From the NCBI GenBank assembly GCA_034440615.1, contig JAOTOM010004634.1:186001-250000 (forward strand): 64,000 nucleotides of DNA. Reading direction: 5' to 3'. Below are positions 51,851 to 64,000 of this stretch, piece by piece. The first letter of the stretch is position 1, and every line of letters starts with the position of its first letter. Origin of the DNA: Ashinkailepas kermadecensis. Its lineage: Eukaryota; Arthropoda; Thecostraca; Neolepadidae. A program made the translations under genes and the position numbers. Under the pieces are notes generated by a model. It had not been told where the DNA came from. It searched no databases and saw only the letters and a list, made by a program, of their open reading frames with translations.

Positions 51851-51967
51851 AGGTGCCAGCATCAGGTCGGCCTGGAATGTGTCGCCGGACGCAGGAGTTT
51901 GTGGCGGTGCCCGCTGGTGCCGTGCCAACCCAGTTTTAGACCCGGCCGGCCGGCCGCGGCCACACAC

Positions 51968-52075
51968 CTCTTCCAGCCAACGTCGGGCCCGTGTCATGCA
52001 CGATTTACGCTGCAGGAATGTCTCTTCCAGCCAACGTCGGGCCCGTGTCATGCACGATTTACGCTGCAGGAATGT
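51968..52075. repeat. 54-bp tandem duplication
   Basis: Two identical copies beginning ctcttccagccaacgtcggg and ending gctgcaggaatgt. Confidence 0.95.
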
Positions 52076-52982
52076 GCAGCACGGGGTACGCAGATTTGCC
52101 GTTCCTCCAAAGCCATTTTGCTCAACATGTACTGTAAAAAGTCAAATATGCAGAAAATGTGCTCGCGCGTGGTCTTTGATCTTTGAATTCACGTGTCCCG
52201 ATGGGAAAAACGTGTGGGTAATTTAACCTCTTACCCGTCTGTCTAAAGGCTTGTTCAGCCAATTTGGATAGAATGCAGAAGAATAAAAGCTTGGTGATGA
52301 ATTCAGCATACAAGAGCGAAAGTGACCGAAGTCGGTGTAAACATAGGTCAAAGAACATCAACAGTGTTGGACACCTCCACCTCATGTCACAAGAAACTAA
52401 TAACCGATTGCCCTGCGTTTACCGGCAAATGACAACGGAGTGAATTTCCAATAACTTCCAGTAACTTCCACTTCCAGTAAAACTAATATACTTTGACTCC
52501 TGTTGCTGCTGATCACCACAAATATAAAGATATTGGCACAGTTTTCGGGAGCTTCGAATTCGTCGCCTGACACTCAGGTTCAGGACTGGGTATTGAGGTG
52601 AGAACATTGACCCTATATGACAGGTCGGTGTCGGGATGAGGCTAACAGAAATAGGAAATTACTATCCATTTGCCGCCAATTTCGCGAAGCTCTGATTATT
52701 CTGTCAGATATCATTGTTTTCTAAGTATAATATTGAGTAGTAAGACAGCATTGGGAACGAATTAGCATAGACAACTGACAGCTGCACATTTGTTTTCTAG
52801 AAGATGCACCAGCCTATACGTCATGCTCACGGAAGTTTTTCAGTGTCCTGCAATTGATTTATTTTTGCAGGGCGGAGAGAATGGGGTGGGTGATGTCGAA
52901 AAGACAACTGATGAAAAAAGTAAAAGTATATTTAGATAATACCTATTGATGAGTGAGTAAACTTATATGACGCTTCTTGATT
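52076..52982. other. Unassigned region
   Basis: AT-rich unique sequence; short ccagtaacttccacttccagtaa repeat at 52450. No gene recognised. Confidence 0.4.
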
Positions 52983-53307
52983 AAAAAAAGGTCCAAATTC
53001 TTGCTGAGATGGCTTTATGAACCAGGGTTCTATTGCTAAGCAGAGCTTGTTGCGTGAACCCTGGCCCCACCACCAAATCAATGAATTCCAGTTCAACGGC
53101 AGAGTTTTGACCGGGAGTTTAACGTGCCGTCAATGCACCGACACGGCCGTCCCGGTAGCTCGTCCACGGCCTTATCGGGCCAGTTGCCAACTGACCCTTC
53201 CAGCCGGGGGCTAAATGTGGGCGCGCAAAGCGACTCGAACCTTGTTTTGTCAGGACAGGGGAGACCGGTGCAGGCCGACGATCTAACCAACTGAGCTACC
53301 GGGGCGG
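52983..53307 (-). mobile_element. tRNA-derived SINE, family B, copy 4, best preserved
   Basis: Minus strand: ccgccccggtagctcagttg, B box aggttcgagtc, body cagttggcaactggcccgat, gtgcattgacggcacgttaa, tail cacgcaacaagctctgctta, ttcataaagcc, agcaagaatttggacc then seven T. Family head and length about 325-345 bp. Confidence 0.92.
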
Positions 53308-53779
53308 TATCGCATGATGGGGTTCGTCAATGCAGCGCTTGGATGTCCGACGTCTGAAGCATCGGAGGCGCTCCTGACCGCTGTGTCCACCTCTTGGCTC
53401 ATCACCATCGGTCACAGCCGGCTATACGTGCCACCTGGTGGATAGCAGTGGTAGACAAGTTCGATTCTGATTTCTGCTCCATCATGGGCCCAACCTACAC
53501 CAGCGAGGCCGGCATCGTGAGGCACCTGGAAGGCGCTATCAGCAGCCGGCAGCCCAGGCCAGATGTCCGTGTGGCACGGAGGCTGACTCGCGTCAGGCTG
53601 CATGTGGGCATCGGCTGGTTGCGCTAGAACCCTGCTCGGCAGAGCGCAGAGAGGTGGGCAGCTAGGCAGGTGCGCCAGCATGTCACTAGCCAGCGATAGG
53701 ATGTCCACCCTCACACTGCTGGTGATCTGTCACCGCCACTGCTGTGTATCGTGCCGTGTCGCCCGGTTTTGCTCCTTTT

Positions 53780-54012
53780 ATCCGTGTTTGCTGTTGCTGC
53801 TGTGATGAGGGGCGGACCGGCGGCTCTCCCTGTGCTGGTACCTGCTCGTGTCGCCCGGTCCTGCTCCTCTTCTCCGTGTTTGCTGTTGCTGCTGTGATGA
53901 GGGGCGGACCGGCGGCTCTCGCTGTGCTGGTACCTGCTCGTGTCGCCCGGTCCTGCTCCTCTTCTCCGTGTTTGCTGTTGCTGCTGTGATGAGGGGCGGA
54001 CCGGCGGCGCTC
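53780..54012. repeat. ~93-bp tandem repeat, about 2.5 copies
   Basis: Units with gtttgctgttgctgctgtga, tgaggggcggaccggcggct and ctggtacctgctcgtgtcgc. Confidence 0.93.
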
Positions 54013-54422
54013 CCTGTGCCGGCCCGTTCCGCCGGCACTTGGCACTGTTCTCGGCTCTGGTAGTGCTATGGGACAGGTGTGGCGTATTCCACTGCATTGT
54101 TGCTGATATTTAGCATGTGGCCTACCACCATTGATTGGAAAGAATCACATGCGAAGTGCCGTTTGCTCTACGAACTTTGATTGCGATCTCCCATTCATGC
54201 TCTGAACCGGAACCAGAACCGAAGCGGACTAGGTCGACTACGCAGACGTGTAGAAGTGTTTTGGAATGATCCAAATATAATCTTCAACGCATTGCTAGGC
54301 AATACCACCAATACATTCCTGACCGCTTTTAGTGCCCCGTGTTTCCAGCCCGTCCGCCGAATGTAGCCTGCTACCCAGAGCAGAACTGTATATACCTTTG
54401 GGAGGGGTCGAGGCCCCTTTAA

Positions 54423-55443
54423 CCCGCGCACGTCCGAGGGGGGGGGGCAGATATCTGCCCCCCCCCCCCTGCGGTTTTTCCTACTTTGCCGCCATACTAA
54501 TCGGGTTAGCAAGGCCAAACCTCGCATGGCTGCTCATTGGTCTTTTCCGCATATCCTCAGAAATTTTTGATCCTGGGTCATTTCAAGTCAGGTCACCAGG
54601 TCAGGCGAAGTGACCTAACGTCCCTCCGAGTTCTAGGTGGCATCACTCCCACAATAATTTGGCGATTGATTTCAAACTTATATCACGTCATGATCTTATC
54701 AGGGTCTATAATATGTATATCACGGTTTTTTCGTAACGTTAACCTGAGGTCAGGTCGTGGCCATGGCTTACCCATTATAGGCCTATGGAAAAATATACAA
54801 ATGTTTCCTGGTTACATATTTGCTCTCGGAATGACCTCCAACCGTTATGGCGTGTAGTTGGAAGCTATTCGCAATGTTATCGCTGACATTTTTGCTCAGT
54901 GGCCCCACCAAGGTCAGCTGAGGTCACCTGAAATTACTAGCACATTTCTTCGCATTATATCGCAATGCATTGAGCTAGAAGGCTGAAATTACCGTCCTTG
55001 TGCTTGTATCGCCAAGATGTGTCGATTGATATATTACATGACCTCCCTACTCTACCCCATGACCTTGACCTGAGGTCATTGTTTCGGTGACCCATCTGTT
55101 GACCTGACCTTAAATTACACAGCGTATGTCGATAGCACATTTAAAGGGCTGTCGAATAGCATTTGCAGTTTGTTTCTATCTGTTACAGGTCCTGAGATAT
55201 GTGCCAATATCTGAGGGTCCCACCCGATCTGGTCGAATTTGACATATGATGACCCAGTGACCTAAATATTGACCTGAGCGAGAAAATGATCGAAATACTT
55301 TCGATAGAGCTTGTCACCAGCTATCCAAAGCCGTTTTCCGTTTGTCGCTACCTAGCATAGTACTCGAGATCTTTTGGGGGGCAGACATCTGTCCCCCCCC
55401 TCCGGACATGCGAAGTTGGCGCGGACCGCCGGACGTGCGAGTG
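54423..55443. mobile_element. ~1.0-kb TIR element flanked by TTAA
   Basis: TTAA at 54419-54422 and 55444-55447. Inverted ends cccgcgcacgtccgagg left, ccgccggacgtgcgagtg right. Just inside each end lies a palindromic G-run/C-run (ggggcagatatctgcccc left, gggcagacatctgtccc right). No transposase frame recognised. A second, longer TTAA-type family. Confidence 0.75.
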
Positions 55444-55447
55444 TTAA

Positions 55448-56719
55448 AACTGATGTGAGCCTCCAGAGGTGCTAAAATGTGCCAATCGGATACCCTCTCT
55501 TGATACCAAAGGCCAGTTTTGCTATCTATCATATGCCGCCCTACCTGGTGCATTTACCCCTTTAAGCGTGCATTCCAGTGCACAGTGCCGCCACTGAAGA
55601 TGTAGATCACTACCTAATTACTCTTGCATGCAATGCAAACATTGATTTTCATTAGTCATTGATTTATTGGTGACATAAAATATTACATAGATGCACATAA
55701 AAGTGAGTGCATTGACTAAGTTGCATATTTGTTTCAATCATGGGTCATTTTCCCTCCAAAATCCGAATTCGTGGTTCCAAGGCTTCCCACACAAAATATT
55801 CACTGAAGACTAAGACAATGACCTTTCAGTTCATGCAATGCCTACAAACAAGCAATCCGCAGCAAGCAGTCTTCTCCACAATGGAGTGCTCCTCAAAACA
55901 GGGTAAATTTCCATCCCCTCCCCCACCCCAACCCGACAAAAAACGGCAACCTTGATAGTGTTTTGTTAGTTATGCATACCACATAGCATTGCCAAATGCA
56001 TCAAACCTAAGCTAGTTTCTCAGGTCCATTAGTATGCATTAGCTGTTAAGAGGAGCACACAGTACACATTGATTGGGTAATGAAGGGGAAGTGAGCAGCA
56101 CCATAGGAGTGATTCCCAGCTAAGGAAACTACTTGCTGGAGTAACCTTAACCCTCCCCGTCTTTCCGGTCATATCCTCACACCCCGTCTCGGGGGTGATG
56201 ATACAAACCCCTCTAATCTCCAAACTAAGCGTCGCACGAAAACGACAGAGGTGTCATCTGAAAGCGCTCTACGAGTAGGGCCAGAAACCACCCCCAAAAT
56301 GTTACCCCCCAAAAAGTGACGTCACTAGGGGGCATAGTTTTTCACCACTTACATCATGTTTTGGCTCTAGGGAGTACATTTTGGGGGATATTTTTTAACA
56401 AAATTGAAATCAGAAAAGGAAGGCGAAATGGGCCATAGCTCTAAAAATTTTGCCCACCCAAAAATCAATTTCTTTCTTCTTTAATTGCAAACTTTTGAGT
56501 TTTCAATTTTCATTTATTTTTATTTTTATAATGGGTAGAGCGGACCGAAAAATGTTGTTCGAAGTCAACTTGCTCTCTTAAAAAATAATAGCACCAACTC
56601 AAAATAGCACCAACAAAGTGGTCTTGACTCAGGTGACAGCATAAAGAATAACGTTAAAAAAACGTTAAAAAAGAATAAAAGAAGAAAGAAATACAACATA
56701 GCCTAGTCGGTTTTGGTCT
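55448..56719. other. Unassigned AT-rich region
   Basis: No gene recognised. A perfect CRE-type palindrome tgacgtca stands at 56318. Confidence 0.4.
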
Positions 56720-56865
56720 GTTCAACTAACCTAACCTAGCCTAACCTCACATGCAAGGAATTTTTTGTTGAAAAAAAGAAAATTTCCACCCAATTTTTGT
56801 TCTCAAAATATTTCAACTAAAAATAACCTAGCCTAACCTAATCTAACACAGCCTAACCTGTTTTG
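56720..56865. repeat. Degenerate CCTAA-type repeat words
   Basis: ctaacctaacctagcctaac near 56728 and aacctagcctaacctaatct near 56825; also cgaacctaacctagcctaac at 59100. The unit is the complement of TTAGG, the arthropod telomere repeat, but runs are short and mixed with CCTAG. Confidence 0.5.
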
Positions 56866-58129
56866 AAGAAAACGATCAAAATGATTTTGTTATTTAAAAA
56901 CTTTCCATGCTAAAAAACCTAACATATCCCCTTGGTTTGCTTCATGGAGTTAAAATGTGTGGAAAACTTGTCTTGTGAAAATCCTAAAACACAATTACTC
57001 TTCCAAAGCCCTGCTTCTTGGATTATTTTGCTAGTGGACTGAAAATTAAGGATTTGCAAAAGAAAGGAGTGATCACATTTGTTTAAGTATGTTAAATAGG
57101 CATGTTATTGAAACATCACCTTCTCAAAATCTGACTAACAACCTGAAATGCAAATATACTTTCATTTGTAAGGTAGGTTAGTCTACTGTCATTAGGTACT
57201 TCCAAGCTACTTGTCCAAGAAAAAGTACATGGTATAAGCATGGTTAGTTCATTATTTGATTTCAAGGGTACTGCAGCCAAAGTTAGAAGTATGGCTAGGT
57301 GCCATACAAAAACATTGGTTTTGATATGTTGATAACCTTTTCGGAAAATTTCAGACCCGAGACTGAGCTATAGACCATGTGGAGAAGTGAAATATGTATT
57401 TATCAGGGCTGAACCCAGAAATTTTCATCAGAGGGTGCATGGGTGTAACCACTGGTGGGGGGGGGGGCTGGGAGGACATGTCCCCCAATTTCTTAAAAGT
57501 GGCTATTTGTCCCCCTCATTTTTCCGTGTCCCCCCAAGCCTCAGCTACCTGAGTATGATCGCCGCAAAATTATACTTAATCATTTATAAAATGAAAATAT
57601 ATATGCAAGAGGATCACCCAAAATACTAGAAACCGATCAAGCCAATCAACGTGCTTCACAGGCTATCTGTCGTCACAAAATCTTCGAATGGTAAATCAGC
57701 AAACGTGAGAAATGTCTGCTTCCAGACCATTCTTGAATAACATGAACCTTGGCCCTCATGCGTTTTCGCTTCGGTGGAAAATTGTGCTTTGCCAGGCAAC
57801 ACATTTGCATTATCGCAAGGCTTTATTATATTCTTAAGTTGTATTACCCTGCGCATATATTGATATATCTTGAACAAACGTGACTCTGGGTGTCCTTCGG
57901 TACCTTCAAGGCCATGGAGGGGAGTCATGGGCAGCCTTAAGCAAGTACGTCAAGTTACGTGGTATTCGTATTCGTGTTCAGCGACGTGTTCGCCAGAGGC
58001 ATATTTGTGTTGGCATCGGCATTCAGCGACGGGTTTATGATCGTTCGAATCAATTACAACAAGTGCTTCTGCTTGCACTGATCACGCTGGAAGCAACTAC
58101 ATAGGTTTCACATTACCACTTTAACGGTA
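56866..58129. other. Unassigned AT-rich region
   Basis: Contains a G-run followed by ggacatgtcccccaatttct (57455-57490). No gene recognised. Confidence 0.35.
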
Positions 58130-58149
58130 TAGGTCGAACGCAAACCGGT

Positions 58150-59060
58150 TTCTTCGGTTGCCTCCCATTTTTTGTTCGTTTTCACCCAAACCTGCCCAAA
58201 TCTGGTGTCAAGCAATAGCCTGTGGTGAACCATCGCGTAACATTTCAAACCGGTACATGTCAAGGACAAACTTTTAGGTCAAAGGTTAGCTTGACTTATT
58301 AGTTGGCGATATTTAAGCGATATCGACCGAACGCGAAGTTCGGTTGCTATCGCTTCAATTTCCATCAAATGGGCGTCATTCGACGTGGCTTGTTATGCTG
58401 TATCAGGAAGCTTAGCAACCGAATTATTTTTTTCAAGGGCAAAGGCCAAGCTGATCATCCGGTCCGCTCAATATTCTTTCGTTTTCGCTCAAACCCATCC
58501 AAATTCGGTATCAAGCAACAACCAGTGGTGAACACTCGAGTAACATTTCAAACCGGGACATGTCAAGGTCAAATATTTGACTGAGTTCTTCAATGACCTC
58601 GCGTTTCGTCGCTATGGCTTTAATTTGCAGAAAATGGATGTCATTCGACGTCGCTTGTTGTGCGGTTTCAGAAAGTTGATAATTCGAAATCATCTCGACG
58701 GGTCAAAATTGAAGCTGATCTCTTCGGTCGCCTCACATTTTTTTTGGTTTTCGCCCAAGCCTATCCAGATCCACTATCAAGCGATAGCCCATGTGAACCA
58801 TAGGGTAACATTTTGAAACCGGGATATATCAAGATCAAACCTCAAGGTCAAAGGCTATTTTGAATTTTTCGAAGTCCTTTCGATTCGTCGCTATGGATTC
58901 AATTTGCATCAAGTGGGTGTCATTTGACGCGGCTTGTGCCGTATTATAATGCTACCAAATCGAACTAATTTCAATGGTCAAAGGTCAAACCGATTTTTCT
59001 GGGTCGCCTCCTATTTTTCGTCGCCCCAATCTACCCACATCTGGTATGAAGCAATAGCAT
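58150..59060. repeat. 270-300-bp degenerate tandem repeat, about 3.3 copies
   Basis: Shared landmarks recur near 58196, 58498, 58769 and 59036: cccaaatctggtgtcaagca, tagcctgtggtgaacc, aacatttcaaaccgggacat, caaatgggcgtcattcgacg. Copies are diverged; satellite-like length. Confidence 0.88.
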
Positions 59061-61043
59061 GTGATGCAAATGTAAAAAAAAAAATAAAATGCAACATAAC
59101 CGAACCTAACCTAGCCTAACCTACCTTTGGAGAAAGAAGTCCAACAAATTAAATTAGAAAAATGTCTTGCTATACGGAGTTGCCCAAATTCTACGATAGG
59201 ACTGTTTTGGTTTTTCCATGGGATTCTGTATATTTCAATGGGATTTGGTTTTGCTCATGGGACAATCCAGGTTTTCCTCCATGGAACATATGGGATCCCA
59301 TATGTCCTATTGAGAATAAATGCAAGTCCAATGGGTTTTTCACTAGGGCATGCCATGCCTGGTCTTGTGCCAAACGACTCTAGAGGGCAAAGAGACCAAC
59401 ACGTTCCTCAATGGGGTATCCCATCTCAACCACTGTACCAATCAGCTTGTGTTTCCCTGGTATCCTACCAATCAGATTTTAGAATAACCTGCGGTAAAAA
59501 TAATATAAGATATGTGGCTTCCACGGACTGCTGCTACCAGAACAAGAAGTAATATCCCCAAATATATTCCAATAAGAGGTGGATACAAGGGGTGGGGGAG
59601 CACTGGAGGAACGTATCACCGCCGCATGGAAAGGTGGCGCCCCTCCAGAAAGGCTCGAATGCACCTTATCCACCTTTCGCTCCAGGGACATATCAGCCAA
59701 AGGCTCCCCTCTAAGAGGAAAGGGCAGCCCCTAAGACCAACAGGTGCTCGTTTAAGACGAAAAGGCGCCACTTTAGCATGCTTGGGTGCACTTCCTACCC
59801 CGTTCAACGACTTTTCTGCCGAAGACGTCTTTCTGGGGACGTTCACAGTGGTGCCCCACCCAGGAAAATGTCACTATTCCAGACAAGCGACCCCTCTCCT
59901 AAACATTTCTGGATCCATCTCTGCTACAATTATTCCAAGTTAATATATGTGATTTTGGTAAGGATTTCATTTGCATGAAACATCCAATTTAACACAATGG
60001 GGGCTGCTAATGTTCTCGACGATATTATGCTACCAAGGAGTTGCACGTAATCAGGTCCATCTGCTACTCTTCATGGAGGATAAGAGGGTACATTTTTGCA
60101 CCTCTGTGAGCCTCCCCAATAATTTCAGACTTTAGCATGGGACACTAGAGTGGGGCCTCTCAACTGAAGGTCTTCCAGTTACCTCCATGCATTGTGCCCT
60201 CCCAGTCACTTGTTAAGTTCCTGCTCTGCTGCTGAGCTGACACGGAGGCCCACCGATTCCCAAATAAAACGGAATGTCTGGATGTGACAAGCTTCTTATG
60301 GTCCTGCCAATCTGAAAGAGACAATTGTCCTCTTCCTCGCCCTCTAAATTAAGGGGACGAAAAGAGGTTTCTGTCAGTTACCTTTGCCACACAACACCAT
60401 AAGCCCAATGCTAAATTTGATGCAGATTGGGGGACTCCCCCCCCCCCCCACACCTGGTCCCATCATAGCGGTACCCACGCTTTATATACGTTATTACGCA
60501 TCTTGCCGCGCATCTTGCTATATTAGTTCTCTGCCGTATTTGACCTATCCTACGTCCCTGCAGAGACTCTTTTGGGTATAATATGCACATAAAAGGTATT
60601 GGAGATCCCTTCCAGAACTACAATGTCCTACGTTTTGAACCAACACCTCATAAATCATCATTTTATCTCCCGTAGTCTACATACGTTACATATACCTTCG
60701 GCAACAAGACAGTGCTAACAAGGCTAAGACACAATAACACAACATACACAACACAACACAAAACTACAAGGCTAAGAGTGTACCCCTGATGACGTCATTA
60801 AGGGACCTGCGCAGAAAGCTGCGCAGTAGGGATGATGCCACCTGTTATATATCGCCTTGGGAAAGTGTGTCCAGGCTGACGTCACCTAACCTCCTGTCGC
60901 AAAGTTCGGAGTAATGCTGGTGGTCACAGCCCCTCTCGGCGAAGCTTCAGCAGATCACAGCTCCTATTGGCGAAACTCCAGCAGTTGCATGGAGGTAGAG
61001 CGCAGCCGAGGGGGCCGGGAACCGCCCCCTCTAAGCAAAACAA
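59061..61043. other. Unassigned region
   Basis: Short internal repeats (ggttttcctccatggaac, catgggattct) at 59210-59300 and a C-run at 60437-60450. No host gene recognised. Confidence 0.35.
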
Positions 61044-61053
61044 AATTACACTA

Positions 61054-61232
61054 GGGGGCCGCGGTAGCTCAGTTGGTGGGTTGTTGAATTTTTTATCGCA
61101 AGATTGTGGGTTCGAATCCCGCAAACTGCGGCATTACCGAGCCCACCCACGACCAATCGGCGTGAGAGGTTGGCGACGCTATATGCCCGAGCATTTGAAT
61201 GCGTCCTAAACGAACCCACAGCACTAGGTTAT
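61054..61232 (+). mobile_element. tRNA-derived SINE, family A, copy 3
   Basis: Head ccgcggtagctcagttggtg, B box gggttcgaatccc, body ccacccacgaccaatcggcg. Probable target duplication attacacta / aatacacta (61045-61053, 61233-61241). Confidence 0.9.
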
Positions 61233-61241
61233 AATACACTA

Positions 61242-61890
61242 TATTTACCAGAAATTTTGTGATTTGTGCTACGACAAAGGATGCATTTCCAGCTCGCACT
61301 CCCTCCCCTTACGAACATCCTGGCTGCGCCATGGAGGTGTTGGCTGCTATGCTGTACAGCATCCACGAGCTGATGCCATGGCCAGCTACTTATTAAGAAT
61401 GCTCGTGGTGTACTTGTAGCGCAGCCAGTCGCGTTTGTCGACGCCACCTCGTGTACGTGTTTTGGTTGTGTTGTATCCGAGGCCGCCCCACAAGCCGGTG
61501 GGCCGTCTGCCTGCCGTCCACCGATGCACGTGGACGGCGGTTGTCGTTCCACTTCGTGACAGCGATCTCAGCATGTGCCAAACCGGTCCATAAACGATCG
61601 CCGGTTTCTCTTCGAAAGCACTTTGCTGTCAATCAGTGGGAAGCGGCCTGCCCTGTTGTCACGGACGGTGCCCGTATACGCCTGGAAGCGGATGTTTTGT
61701 AGGTCAGCCATACGCTGACGCGACGGGAGCAGATTGTCAAGGTTGATACGGTGCTCGGTGGCATTTTGTAGAGCTTCCATCATAAGCATGACAGCGCGGC
61801 TTCTCAGCGGGGCCCTACCGCTGCTGCCCTCTTTCCTGCCGCGATACAACTGACAGCAGAAGTAGAAGCCGTCGCTTCCGCACGGCGGCT
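61242..61890. other. Unassigned region
   Basis: A 93-codon minus-strand open frame (61849-61568) contains MLMMEALQNATEHRINLDNL but matches no family I know. Confidence 0.3.
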
Positions 61891-61894
61891 ACAT

Positions 61895-62222
61895 CCTCCA
61901 AACCACATCATCCAACCACATCATCCAACCACATCTTCCGACCACATCATCCAGCCACATCATCCAACCACATCTTCCGACCACATCTTCCGACCAAATC
62001 TTCCGACCACAGCTTCCGACCATATCTTCTGACCACATCTTCCGACCACATCTTCCGCCCACATCTTCCGCCAACATCTACCGACCACAACTACCGACCA
62101 CATCTTCCGACCACATCTTCCGACCAAATCTTCCGACCACATCTTCCGACTGCATCTTCCGACCACATCTCCCGACCACATCTCCCGACCACATCTTCCG
62201 ACCACATCTTCCTACTACATCT
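61895..62222. repeat. 13-bp minisatellite, about 25 copies
   Basis: Unit ccgaccacatctt with variants (ccaaatctt, ccacagctt, catctcc). Shares period and the gaccacatc core with the array at 22.7 kb. Confidence 0.95.
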
Positions 62223-62469
62223 CGTAGCCGAATCTAATAGGCTTTCATTTCATTAAATGCTTGAGCAAGCGGCGGTTGGAGAACTTCACGACAATTTCAT
62301 CGGTCACTAGCTTCTCCCTGAACATGCCGCACTTGTGCAACTTTCTGTTGAGCTTGGTTATCAGGGGTCGTACCTTGAAGCCGCTGTCGCCCTGGCTCCC
62401 TTGCATTTTGTGCTGTCCTGGAAATGCATGCAGCTTTTGATTTTGAGCCGCATGTGCGCGTGGCACCGC

Positions 62470-62628
62470 TTTGCTCCAAGGTCGCTCCAAGAACACGTCT
62501 GCTCCAAGGTCGCTCCAAGAACACGTCTGCTCCAAGGTCGCTCCAAGAACACGTCTGCTCCAAGGTCGCTCCAAGAACACGTCTGCTCCAAGGTCGCTCC
62601 AAGAACACGTCTGCTCCAAGGTCGCTTT
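62470..62628. repeat. 28-bp minisatellite, about 5.5 copies
   Basis: Unit ctccaaggtcgctccaagaa plus cacgtctg, virtually perfect. Confidence 0.95.
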
Positions 62629-62759
62629 TGATTGACGAGTAGTGGCGCTCACTGCGGAGCTGATGGTATCCTGACATCAGTGAATACTAATGAAGACCTT
62701 CAGCTTCCCTAGTGGGACCGAGAGCGCGAGGCAACATCAGCCGGCTGTTCGTCCCCACT

Positions 62760-63072
62760 GCCGCATACACTCTCACTGCTCGTTTCCACCGCCGTGTACA
62801 CTCTCGCTGCTCGTTCTCACCGCCGTATACACTCTCGTTGCTCGTCCTCACTGCCGCATGCACTCTCGCTGCTCGTCCTCACTGCCGCATACACTCTCGC
62901 TGCTCGTTCCCACCGCCGTACACACTCTCGCTGCCGTATGCACTCTCGCTGCTCGTCCTCACTGCCGCATACACTCTCGCTGCTCGTTCCCACCGCCGTA
63001 TACACTCTCGCTGCTCGTTCTCACCGCTGTATGCACTCTCGCTGCTCGTCCTCACTGCCGCATACACTCTCG
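62760..63072. repeat. 31-bp minisatellite, about ten copies
   Basis: Unit gctgctcgtcctcactgccg plus catacactctc, with ttcccaccgccgta variants and one short unit near 62930. Confidence 0.93.
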
Positions 63073-64000
63073 TTCTCCATTAGCTGTGTTGCGGCTTCCA
63101 TTGCTGCAGCCGTTTTCTCGCTCATTTGTAGTAGCGCAGGTCGACCGAGAGGTGTGAAAATCTCCGATGAGCTGATCGCTGGTTAGTCAAGCTGACACTG
63201 AGCGGCGACAGCAGGTGGGTCGGGCCTGGCGCGTGGAGAAATCACATATGCGTTCGGCGCCCTCACCTGAGGGTCCTCAATTCATCAATGAACTAATTAT
63301 GTAATTGTTGTGAACCAAACGTTACCACATATACGCATCGAAGGAAAAATATTTCATACTATGGAAAATGTGAAGTAACGCATATAATAGTGCGAAATTT
63401 AGAATTTACTGATGGGATTGTCCAGGGGGACAAAACATGTATTGAGAATTCCCCGCCCTTTTCATCGCATTGCTAAAACGGCAACATTCCCGAGTGAGCA
63501 GATGCTATCAGGCATTGCGGAGGTGGTCACCATATGGGGACGCTGTGCGTTAATGGGTTAATATTGCTAGGAACGGAGTGGGGGCAGCGAGGTAGAAGCT
63601 AAAAAGCAAAAGATGACGGTTGGAGAAGGTGGAGTTTGGCTCGGATTTGTTACTCGGCGCTATTATATTCAGCGCCATTTTTGCACCACCACGACATAGA
63701 AGTGACCGAATTCGCGACAACGACCACGCATTAATTTGGATCCGGGCCAGTGCGACGTCAGCACAACGCTGCATGACGTGTTTTCTCCGGGTACCAATGA
63801 GATAGATGCCTCCGAAACATGCCTCCACAGGCTATTGGCGGCCTGCGCTTCTCGTCGTAACGGCGCGACGGAACTGTGGGGACGTCCGACGTCCGACGTT
63901 TCCATCGGCACCCAGGCGACTGGTTTATTCCCTAGCTATTGGGGTGCCATTCCAGCTGAGGCTTCTCTTTCAAGCTGGCATCAGCATTCCAGCTCTCGCG
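63073..64000. other. Unassigned right edge
   Basis: No exon, mobile element or tandem array recognised. Confidence 0.4.

Noticed and set aside
48967..52051. Open frames up to about 1018 codons on the minus strand
   Set aside because: They are the 43-bp array read in rotating frames (43 is not a multiple of three, and the unit has no minus-strand stop). Overlapping frames are equally open; no start context, splice signals or codon bias.

Overview
The window is animal nuclear DNA, most likely from an ecdysozoan invertebrate of arthropod-like grade. I base this on one intron-rich gene whose exons spell a muscle myosin heavy chain closest, by my reading, to arthropod and crustacean sequences (for example [50 protein letters not shown]). 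I cannot settle crustacean versus other ecdysozoan such as a priapulid. There is no bacterial-style gene organisation; almost all long open frames are tandem repeats without stops.

Gene layout. The minus strand carries the 5' half of one muscle myosin heavy chain gene (Mhc). I rebuilt 13 exons from position 28612 down to 2875. They join to exactly 528 codons in one frame with no stop. They start at a clear initiator exon and run through the SH3-like N-terminus, P-loop, loop 1, switch I, switch II and relay helix. The rest of the motor, neck and rod lie beyond the left edge. Eleven of the twelve internal exons and the first exon use consensus splice sites; two introns (after exons 2 and 11) start with GC instead of GT. 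Exon 5 is a 28-base microexon. A GC-rich block near 38.8-39.2 kb with CCAAT boxes and a donor-like site may be the promoter and untranslated first exon, but this is inference.

Repeats. Minisatellites of different unit length (13 to 96 bp) sit in most Mhc introns: 34-mer, 21-mer, 20-mer, 44-mer, 30-mer, 22-mer, 13-mer and 24-mer arrays. A long poly(A) block of about 455 bp interrupts a tandem repeat in intron 4. Upstream of the gene lie a 24-mer GC-rich array (32.3-33.3 kb) and a compound array of about 7 kb (44.8-51.9 kb) made of 30-, 28- and 43-bp units, opened by two perfect hairpins.

Mobile elements. Two tRNA-derived SINE families (three and four copies), three copies of a ~450-bp element with TTAA-type flanks and inverted ends, one ~1-kb TTAA-flanked element, one 308-bp hAT-type MITE with perfect 8-bp target duplication, a decayed LINE (17.6-19.2 kb), a Ty3/Gypsy-like gag remnant (42.3-42.7 kb) and a probable Penelope-like reverse transcriptase remnant (39.9-40.3 kb). 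Right of 52 kb I recognise only repeats and mobile-element remnants; no second host gene could be supported.
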